Shown here piece by piece: positions 6,914 through 12,818 of a stretch of 12,818 bases of DNA. This DNA comes from a bacterium (GTDB lineage Bacteria; Electryoneota; JAOADG01). Positions within the stretch are counted from its first letter, which is position 1; each line of letters opens with the position of its first letter. The stretch covers positions 1-12,818 of the forward strand of contig JAOADG010000020.1 of assembly GCA_026417415.1 (NCBI GenBank), read 5' to 3'. The notes beneath the pieces are model-generated. The model was given only the letters and a program-made list of their open reading frames with translations, ran no database searches and was not told the origin of the DNA. The translations under genes were made by a program, and so were the position numbers.

Positions 6914-7824
6914 ATGTACGATGGCTGGTGCTAATTTTGTTGTTTCCTCTTGTTGCTGTGGGTGATCCCAATTTTCCAACCCCACAGATACCCTATCAAC
7001 CTAAACGTTATCTTTGTACTTTTACTACGGCATCCCCAGTTATAGATGGTCAAATCAACGATCCTTGTTGGCAAAATGCTGCTTGGAGCGATCTCTTTGT
7101 GGATATTGAAGGGGATCTAAAACCCAAACCGTATCGTCAGACCCGCGTGAAAATGGTATGGGATTCGGCTTACTTTTATGTTGCTGCATATTTAGAAGAG
7201 CCCCATTTGTGGGCAACTTACGATCAAAGAGATATGGTGATTTACCACGAAAACGATTTTGAAGTGTTTATTGATCCTGATTATGATACGTACAACTATT
7301 ACGAGTTAGAACTGAATGCTTTGAATACGGTTTGGGATCTCCTTTTAACCAAGCCGTATCGGGATGATGGTTGCGCAATAGATGATTGGGATATCAAGGG
7401 GTTAAAGACCGCCGTGCATTTGTATGGAACTTTGAATAACCCCCTGGATGTGGACAGTTGTTGGACGGTAGAAATTGCATTCCCTTGGAAAGCGCTTGCA
7501 CCTTGTGCCAAGCGACCTACACCACCTCGTCACGGCGATGCTTGGAAAGTTAATTTTTCAAGGGTTCAATACGATTTGGATGTGGTCCACGGAAAATACC
7601 AAAAACGCAAAGATGCTAAAAGTGGGAAGCCCTTACCAGAATACAATTGGGTGTGGTCTCCACAGGGGCTCATTGCCATGCACTATCCGGAACAGTGGGG
7701 TTGGGTAATCTTTTCTACCACATCACAAGCACCCCAGCAAACTGATCCGCCTTTAACCGAGGAAAGTGAACGACAACGGGAGCGCATTTGGAAGGAGTAC
7801 TATCAAAAACGACTCACCGAATAA
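6910..7824 (+). CDS. Secreted CBM9-like carbohydrate-binding protein
   Basis: 304 aa. The signal peptide is MNVRWLVLILLFPLVAVG with cleavage near residue 18. From about 35 it is one CBM9-like domain (the CBM9_2/DUF1083 type): SPVIDGQINDPCWQNAAWSD (42-61) is the classic opening, followed by RVKMVWDSAYFYVAAYLEE (79-97), NDFEVFIDPD (115-124), YYELELNALNTVWDLLL (130-146), WTVEIAFPWKAL (185-196) and WKVNFSRVQYD (212-222). The last 35 residues are charged and tail-like. No catalytic domain is attached. It starts inside the stop of GH130 (ATGA) with GAGGGGG just upstream, so it is translationally coupled. It is the operon's only exported glycan-related protein and could capture sugar in the periplasm or outside; whether this subfamily truly binds sugar is not settled. 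Confidence 0.85.
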   Translation: MNVRWLVLILLFPLVAVGDPNFPTPQIPYQPKRYLCTFTTASPVIDGQINDPCWQNAAWSDLFVDIEGDLKPKPYRQTRVKMVWDSAYFYVAAYLEEPHLWATYDQRDMVIYHENDFEVFIDPDYDTYNYYELELNALNTVWDLLLTKPYRDDGCAIDDWDIKGLKTAVHLYGTLNNPLDVDSCWTVEIAFPWKALAPCAKRPTPPRHGDAWKVNFSRVQYDLDVVHGKYQKRKDAKSGKPLPEYNWVWSPQGLIAMHYPEQWGWVIFSTTSQAPQQTDPPLTEESERQRERIWKEYYQKRLTE

Positions 7825-7862
7825 CCCCCTAAATTTTTCCATTTCAAATAGTAGAGTAAACT

Positions 7863-9827
7863 ATGATCCTTACTCCGATTGATCTTGCGATTGTACTGGG
7901 ACTACTGATTCTAATGGTGAGTACGGTGATGACCAGTCGCTCCCAAATGAAAAGTGTAGCCGATTTTTTAGCCGCAAACCGATCTGCAGGTAGATATCTA
8001 ATTGCAGTTTCTGGTGGGATTGCCGCCATTGGCGCCATCACCATTGTGGGAAATTTTGAAATGAATTTTATGGCGGGCTTTGCCATGACTTGGTGGGGAA
8101 TGTCCATGGGGGTGATTATCCTTTTGGTCACATTGAGTGGTTGGGTGGTGTATCGCTTTCGTCAAACCCGCTGCCTTACCTTAGCACAATTCTTTGAAGT
8201 GCGTTATTCCAGAAAATTCCGTATCTTTACTGGGATGCTGGCATTCTTTTCCGGAATTGTGAATATGGGAATTTTTCCTGCCGTAGAAGCTCGTTTCTTT
8301 ATTTACTTTTGTGGACTCCCACATACCGTTGAGTTTTTGGGAATTGAACTTTCAACCTTTGCCCTCATTATGGCCACACTGATAGGTATCTCCATTTGGT
8401 TTGTGTTTAGTGGCGGCCAAGTGGCAGTGATCGTATCTGATTTTTTTCAAGGGACTTTTGTGAACATCGTGATGGTGTTGATGGTGGTCTATTTTGCACT
8501 CAAAGTAGATTGGAATTTGATATTTGAAGCATTGCAACAAGCACCGGTGAACAAGTCCTTAATTAACCCCTTCAAAACGGGCGAAGTGGAAAATTTCAAC
8601 TTTTGGTATTTTTTAATCGGTGTAGTGGGTTACCTATATTCTGTAATGTCTTGGCAAGGGACTGGCGCTTACAACGCTTCGGCAGTCAATCCGCACGAAG
8701 CCAAAATGGCAGGCGTACTCAGTTTATGGCGCGGCATTCCTCAATCCATTATGATGGGTTTTATTCCTATTGTGGCTTATACGGTTCTGAATCATCCTCA
8801 TTTTGCAGAGATTGCCAAAGAGATTGGGAATCAAATGATTGGTATTCATCCGGAAGCGGTGCGCAGTCAAGTGAAAGTCCCGTTGGTGTTGCAACACTTG
8901 CTCCCAACGGGATTGATGGGCGCTTTCGTAGCAGTGATGCTTAGTGCTGCTATCACCACGGAAGCCACTTATATGCATTCGTGGGGTAGTATTTTGGTAC
9001 AAGATGTGATCCTCCCATTACGGAAGAAACCGTTCAGCAACCCCAAACAACATTTACTTGCGTTGCGGCTTGCCATTCTGTTTGTTGCAGTATTTATTTT
9101 CTGCTTTAGTTTACTGTTTAAGCAAACCCAATACATCTTCCTCTTTTTTGCCATAACGGGTGCTATTTTTGCAGGGGGTTCGGGTGCTGTGATTATTGGG
9201 GGATTGTATTGGAAATATGGGACTACTCCCGCTGCTTGGGCTGCATTGATCACCGGCTCTACCATTTCCGTTGTCGGGATCATAATCCACCATTATCATG
9301 AGAATTTCTTTATCAATGGGCAAGAATTTTGGGCGATTTCCATGGGAGCATCCGCGTTTATGTTTGTGCTTGTTTCTTTGATCGGCAAACGCAAAGTGTA
9401 CGATTTTGACAAATTGTTCCACCGTGGAAAATATGCATTAGCAGAAGACCAAGTGATACGGGAAACGGTTGCAGACCGCTTTTGGAAACTTTTTGGCATG
9501 GGAAAAGAGTTTTCTTGGGGTGATCGTATCATCTACATCGCCAACTATGTTTGGACTGTAGGATGGTTTCTGGTATTTATTATTGGGACCATTTACAACT
9601 TATCCAATGAAGTGAGCGATGCAGGTTGGATGAAGTTTTGGAAAATCCATTTAGCCATTCATTTAGGGTTAGCCGTAATTTCGGTCATTTGGTTTACCAT
9701 TGGGGGGGTTTTTGACTTACGTAAAATGTTTCGTTTGCTAAGCACACGAAAACGGGATGTCCGAGACGACGGGTTCGTCCGACCAGAAGAACAATTGCCA
9801 TCAGTAACAAGCGAGTCCCAACTATGA
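7863..9827 (+). CDS. SSS-family sodium:solute symporter
   Basis: 654 aa inner-membrane protein. Helix 1 is at 7-24. SVADFLAANRSAG (31-43), VFSGGQVAVIVSDFFQGTFV (181-200) and MLSAAITTEATYMHSWGSILVQDV (359-382) are SSS (LeuT-fold) signatures; Thr365/Thr366 in the last lie where Na+ ligands are expected in helix 8. Other hydrophobic segments include 45-70, 74-96, 121-148, 162-182, 247-268, 290-308, 345-363, 400-418, 423-447, 456-475 and 488-507. Two more helices (about 556-578 and 594-614) follow a loop at 508-550, longer than classic SSS carriers. It is likely the uptake route for the sugar degraded by its neighbours, driven by Na+, but SSS substrates cannot be read from sequence. A 38-base gap with a weak ribosome site precedes it. 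Confidence 0.88.
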   Translation: MILTPIDLAIVLGLLILMVSTVMTSRSQMKSVADFLAANRSAGRYLIAVSGGIAAIGAITIVGNFEMNFMAGFAMTWWGMSMGVIILLVTLSGWVVYRFRQTRCLTLAQFFEVRYSRKFRIFTGMLAFFSGIVNMGIFPAVEARFFIYFCGLPHTVEFLGIELSTFALIMATLIGISIWFVFSGGQVAVIVSDFFQGTFVNIVMVLMVVYFALKVDWNLIFEALQQAPVNKSLINPFKTGEVENFNFWYFLIGVVGYLYSVMSWQGTGAYNASAVNPHEAKMAGVLSLWRGIPQSIMMGFIPIVAYTVLNHPHFAEIAKEIGNQMIGIHPEAVRSQVKVPLVLQHLLPTGLMGAFVAVMLSAAITTEATYMHSWGSILVQDVILPLRKKPFSNPKQHLLALRLAILFVAVFIFCFSLLFKQTQYIFLFFAITGAIFAGGSGAVIIGGLYWKYGTTPAAWAALITGSTISVVGIIIHHYHENFFINGQEFWAISMGASAFMFVLVSLIGKRKVYDFDKLFHRGKYALAEDQVIRETVADRFWKLFGMGKEFSWGDRIIYIANYVWTVGWFLVFIIGTIYNLSNEVSDAGWMKFWKIHLAIHLGLAVISVIWFTIGGVFDLRKMFRLLSTRKRDVRDDGFVRPEEQLPSVTSESQL

Positions 9828-11395
9828 ACCACTACCACACTGATTTATCTGTAAAAAACATTACTTTGGTGGAAACTGAACCTTTGAATCTTCAACAATT
9901 CATTGGCTTTCAATTTTCGGAGTATAATCCGATGCTTGCTCCTTTTGTTGAGACCTTGGAAATAGAAGCATTGGACCAAAATCTTCCTATTCGGCGAGCT
10001 AACGAAGTTAGCGAGGATTGTACACCCCTTATCTTTCATCATTCTGAATCGGTTCACCCTGAAGGGTATATTTTAACCATTCAAGCGAATGGTATTGAGA
10101 TTTATGCTTCCGACCGTGTGGGTTGGTGGTACGGGTACCAGACGTTACTAAACCTTTTGAAGCAACAAATAAAGTCCAAATGCGGATGGTCACTCCCTTG
10201 CTGTCGTATCAATGATTACCCTACTTATTCTTGGCGGGGGATGCATTTGGACGTGGTGCGTCATTTCTTCCCTATTGAAAACGTTTTGCAATACATCACC
10301 ATCCTTTCACGATTGAAATTCAATCGTTTTCATTGGCATCTAACAGACGATCAAGGTTGGCGGATTGAAATTCCGCAGTATCCACGTTTGCAAGAGATCT
10401 CAGCGTTCCGAATCAATAGTCATTGTCAGCGATATGGGGGGTATTATACACAAGCAGAGATTAGAAAAGTAGTGGAGTTTGCAGCCTTAAGAGGAATTAC
10501 AGTGGTTCCGGAAATTGAAATGCCGGGCCATTCCAGTAGCGTTTTTGCAGCGTATCCCCAATTTACTTGTCGTGAGGGGAGTTATACGGTCCCTACGGAA
10601 TGGGGAATATTTGAGGATGTTTATTGTGCTGGTAATGATGAAGGGCTTACATTTATCAAAAGCGTAATTGATGAGGTTCTGCAACTGTTTCCCTCTAAGG
10701 TGATTCACATCGGTGGGGATGAGTGTCCCAAAACTCGTTGGAAAGAGTGTCCAAAATGTCAAATGCGAATGCAGAAGCACAATTTAAGAAACGAAGATGA
10801 ACTCCAAAGTTGGTTTATGGGTCAAATCGTAGAATACTTGCACAGCAAAGGACGGCACGCCATCGGTTGGAATGAGATCTTAGAAGGGGGACCTCCAAAA
10901 GGAGTGATGGTAATGGCGTGGCAGAATATGCAAGTTGGATATCTTGCTGCCGCCTTAGGACACGACGTGGTGATGTGTCCGATGGAGTATTGCTATTTCG
11001 ATTCGTATCAAGGTCCACGAGAAACAGAACCTACCGCATTTCCAAGAGATGTATATCTTGAAAAAGTTCAACAATTTGACCCACTTTTAGTTGATGAAAT
11101 AGAAAAATTTATATCAACTAACCATTATCACTTGACAACTAAATATTTTAATGTTAAATTTGGTGAATTCAATCATTTCCCTTTTAGCAAGATTGATTTT
11201 ATTGAACGGATTAAGGAGCATATCCTCGGCGGACAAGGGTGTGTTTGGACGGAATATATGGAAGATTGGAAACAGGTTGAGTATATGCTGTTTCCAAGAA
11301 TCAACGCATTGGCAGAAACATTGTGGGGAAAAGAAACCAAAGGGATGTCAGAAAAGGGTCAAGTGATTGGGTTGACTCTTTTGAATAAAATCTAA
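9824..11395 (+). CDS. GH20 beta-N-acetylhexosaminidase, cytoplasmic
   Basis: 523 aa, no signal peptide. Residues 1-125 form the small alpha/beta domain before the barrel (YILTIQANGIEIYASDRVGWWYG at 82-104). The barrel starts at YSWRGMHLDVVRHFFP (135-150), then FHWHLTDDQGWRIEIP (169-184), VVPEIEMPGHSSS (227-239) and HIGGDECPK (295-303). Asp299 and Glu300 are the catalytic pair of substrate-assisted GH20 enzymes. Active-site Trp appear in IGWNEI (347-352), MAWQN (364-368) and CVWTEY (473-478). The enzyme releases terminal beta-GlcNAc or GalNAc. Oddities: an insertion at about 421-466 in unusually AT-rich DNA, and a C-terminus that ends about 20 residues after ALAETLWG where homologues continue, with a possible frameshift. 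The start overlaps the symporter stop as ATGA. Confidence 0.88.
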   Translation: MNHYHTDLSVKNITLVETEPLNLQQFIGFQFSEYNPMLAPFVETLEIEALDQNLPIRRANEVSEDCTPLIFHHSESVHPEGYILTIQANGIEIYASDRVGWWYGYQTLLNLLKQQIKSKCGWSLPCCRINDYPTYSWRGMHLDVVRHFFPIENVLQYITILSRLKFNRFHWHLTDDQGWRIEIPQYPRLQEISAFRINSHCQRYGGYYTQAEIRKVVEFAALRGITVVPEIEMPGHSSSVFAAYPQFTCREGSYTVPTEWGIFEDVYCAGNDEGLTFIKSVIDEVLQLFPSKVIHIGGDECPKTRWKECPKCQMRMQKHNLRNEDELQSWFMGQIVEYLHSKGRHAIGWNEILEGGPPKGVMVMAWQNMQVGYLAAALGHDVVMCPMEYCYFDSYQGPRETEPTAFPRDVYLEKVQQFDPLLVDEIEKFISTNHYHLTTKYFNVKFGEFNHFPFSKIDFIERIKEHILGGQGCVWTEYMEDWKQVEYMLFPRINALAETLWGKETKGMSEKGQVIGLTLLNKI

Positions 11396-11441
11396 AATCT
11401 GAAAAATACTTCTTAACCATTTGTACTATTCTTAATCTTTG

Positions 11442-12122
11442 ATGCAAATTTTAAAGTTACAGTTTCTGAATGGATTGATTTTCGTTGAGATTTGTGGGAA
11501 CCTATGGTTTCTGGATACGGGTGCCCCGTTTACCTTTGGTTACCGTCCCCATCTTGACATTGATGGACGATCGTTTTCAGTGCAACCACGGCAAAACGAT
11601 AGGATCATTGATTCATTGATACGGAATCACGATGCAAGAGTGGTGGGATTTTTGGGGAATAATGTCATCAATTTATTGGATTTTATTTTTCATCTCCCCA
11701 AAAACTTTTGCATTGTATCCCAAAAAGAGCTGCAACTTGAAGGGCAAGCCGTTCCTATTACAAAGCGACACGGTCCATACCGCTTGAACGTTACCATCAA
11801 AGAACGCCAATTTACCACCATTTTTGATACGGGTGCAGAAATCAACTACATCCAAGATGACATCATTCGCGAGTTTGAACCGATGGGTAGGTTTGATGAT
11901 TTTAATCCGTTTCTGGGGCACTTTCATTCAGAAACCTATCGTGTGGAGGTGTGGATTGGTGGAATTCTGTTTCCTTTGAGGTGTGGTTTTTTACCAGAAG
12001 CAGGGATCCGACCGTTCCTTCGGGTTGGAGTCCAAGGGGTGATTGGAAATGCGATTATGCACCATCGGGTTGTGGGCTATTTTCCCAGACGAAACCTGTT
12101 GGTGCTGGGCGAAGAGTGTTAA
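11442..12122 (+). CDS. Small bilobal aspartic-protease-like protein (retropepsin-type), copy 1
   Basis: 226 aa, no signal peptide or membrane helix. It carries two DTGA motifs, WFLDTGAP (Asp25) and TIFDTGAE (Asp129). Each is followed by the hydrophobic-Gly element of retropepsin-like folds: GFLGNNVI (69-76) and GVIGNAIM (199-206). Each half is about 105-115 residues, one retropepsin lobe, so the chain looks like a fused dimer forming one active site. The stretch FEPMGRFDDFNPFLGHFHSE (145-164) is strongly conserved in the neighbour. I start at ATG 11442 rather than the TTG just before it, because the paralogue aligns from that Met without gaps; no ribosome site is obvious. It lies 46 bases after GH20, possibly in the same transcript. 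Peptidase activity is inferred from motifs only. Confidence 0.75.
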   Translation: MQILKLQFLNGLIFVEICGNLWFLDTGAPFTFGYRPHLDIDGRSFSVQPRQNDRIIDSLIRNHDARVVGFLGNNVINLLDFIFHLPKNFCIVSQKELQLEGQAVPITKRHGPYRLNVTIKERQFTTIFDTGAEINYIQDDIIREFEPMGRFDDFNPFLGHFHSETYRVEVWIGGILFPLRCGFLPEAGIRPFLRVGVQGVIGNAIMHHRVVGYFPRRNLLVLGEEC

Positions 12123-12189
12123 TGGAGTATTTTTAACCTGTCTTTAGAGGCGGTTGGTTTTTTGAAAAATTTTTCCTTGGAGTTTTTTT

Positions 12190-12818
12190 ATGCAACGATA
12201 TCCTTTACTTTTCAAAAGAGGGCTAATTTTTATAGAAGTTTCCAATCATCTATGGATATTGGACACGGGCGCTCCAAACAGTTTTGGAGATATCTCTCAA
12301 ATAGAACTTGATCACCAGTTGTTTTCTATACAAAAGAGTTTTATTGGAATTTCCAGAGCATTCTTGTCGCCCAACTTTGGTTCCGATTTTATCGGTTTGA
12401 TAGGAAATGACGTGATCAATCAATTTGATTTCATTTTTAATCTCAAACATGGTGAATTGATTGTATCTAATGAAGAACTAAAGTGTGACGGACAAGAAGT
12501 ACCATTTACTCAACTACTTGGATCACCTATTGTAAATATTACTATTCAAACTCAAACCTATTCCATGATATTGGATACGGGTGCAGAAATCAGTTATCTC
12601 CATCATAATTGGATATCACAATTTCGTCCCATGGGCCGTTTTGATGACTATAACCCGATTTTAGGTAAATTTAGTTCAGAAACCTATCAGGTAGAAATGA
12701 ACTTAGGTGGTGTAAAGTTTTCTGTGCGGTGTGGAATTTTTCCTGAAGAATCAAGCCACTTATTGTCTATGTTCGGTGTAGATGGAATCCTGGGGAATCC
12801 CATTCTACACGATAGAGT
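12190..12818 (+). CDS. Small bilobal aspartic-protease-like protein, copy 2 (3' end outside the window)
   Basis: The 209 visible residues begin MQRYPLLFKRGLIFIEV. The frame is open to the window edge. DTGA motifs lie at Asp25 (LWILDTGAPN) and Asp129 (MILDTGAEIS), exactly as in copy 1. Second elements are GLIGNDVI (69-76) and GILGNPIL (199-206). Hand alignment with copy 1 is ungapped over all 209 residues with about 94 identities (45%); the longest shared block is PMGRFDD.NP.LG.F.SETY.VE (147-169). GGAG (12179-12182) lies 7 bases before the ATG, a better ribosome site than copy 1 has. The 67-base gap contains GAAAAATTTTTC but no clear terminator, so the two may share a transcript. This is an old tandem duplication; both copies keep all four motifs. 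Confidence 0.75.
   Translation, partial: MQRYPLLFKRGLIFIEVSNHLWILDTGAPNSFGDISQIELDHQLFSIQKSFIGISRAFLSPNFGSDFIGLIGNDVINQFDFIFNLKHGELIVSNEELKCDGQEVPFTQLLGSPIVNITIQTQTYSMILDTGAEISYLHHNWISQFRPMGRFDDYNPILGKFSSETYQVEMNLGGVKFSVRCGIFPEESSHLLSMFGVDGILGNPILHDR

Noticed and set aside
3155-11366. Many shorter open frames overlapping the operon genes on both strands
   Set aside because: They lie inside genes with unmistakable family motifs, have no ribosome sites and show no motifs of their own.
12135-12175. Possible terminator after protease copy 1 (AACC...GGTT followed by T6)
   Set aside because: The stem is only 4 bp with mismatches inside, so it is too weak to call; GAAAAATTTTTC at 12164-12175 is an A/T palindrome without GC.
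1-12818. CRISPR arrays, tRNA or rRNA genes, transposases, phage genes, toxin-antitoxin pairs
   Set aside because: Looked for on both strands; no regularly spaced repeat, cloverleaf-like sequence or matching protein motif was seen.

Overview
The window looks like chromosomal DNA of an uncultured or little-studied diderm bacterium. The evidence is a lipoprotein with a clear lipobox, a small beta-barrel outer-membrane protein, secreted small proteins, and strong AGGAG-type ribosome binding sites on several genes. The DNA is moderately AT-rich with very AT-rich spacers. I cannot place the phylum from sequence alone. The gene content (SSS symporter, CBM9-like protein, GH130, GH38 and GH20, with no SusC/SusD or ABC transporter in view) is the style of glycan locus seen in FCB-group, PVC-group and candidate phyla.

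Layout. (1) Positions 1-1911, minus strand: a cell-envelope cluster with a truncated secreted protein at the window edge, a 254-aa lipoprotein, a 99-aa secreted protein and a 195-aa outer-membrane beta-barrel. A perfect 12-bp inverted repeat lies between the last two. (2) Positions 1912-2901: a long AT-rich spacer holding a good sigma70-like promoter for the barrel gene, short repeats, and a 40-aa single-pass membrane microprotein (2235-2357, minus strand) with a full AGGAGG. (3) Positions 2902-11395, plus strand: a tight five-gene operon, GH38-like alpha-mannosidase, GH130 beta-mannoside phosphorylase, secreted CBM9-like protein, SSS sodium symporter and GH20 beta-N-acetylhexosaminidase. Two junctions are ATGA overlaps. 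(4) Positions 11442-12818, plus strand: two tandem paralogous genes for small aspartic-protease-like proteins, each with two DTGA motifs; the second runs off the window.

How the genes fit together (inference). The three enzymes have no signal peptide, so they should act in the cytoplasm on oligosaccharides imported by the symporter. GH38 would trim alpha-mannose, GH130 would phosphorolyse a beta-mannoside such as Man-beta-1,4-GlcNAc to mannose-1-phosphate, and GH20 would remove beta-linked GlcNAc. Together these match the core of an N-glycan. The CBM9-like protein is the only exported glycan-related product and may capture substrate in the periplasm or outside the cell.

The most unusual items are the tandem bilobal retropepsin-like pair, the 40-aa microprotein, the symporter-based intracellular N-glycan-type pathway, and an AT-rich insertion plus a possible frameshift in the GH20 gene. 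No RNA gene, CRISPR array, transposase or complete mobile element was seen.
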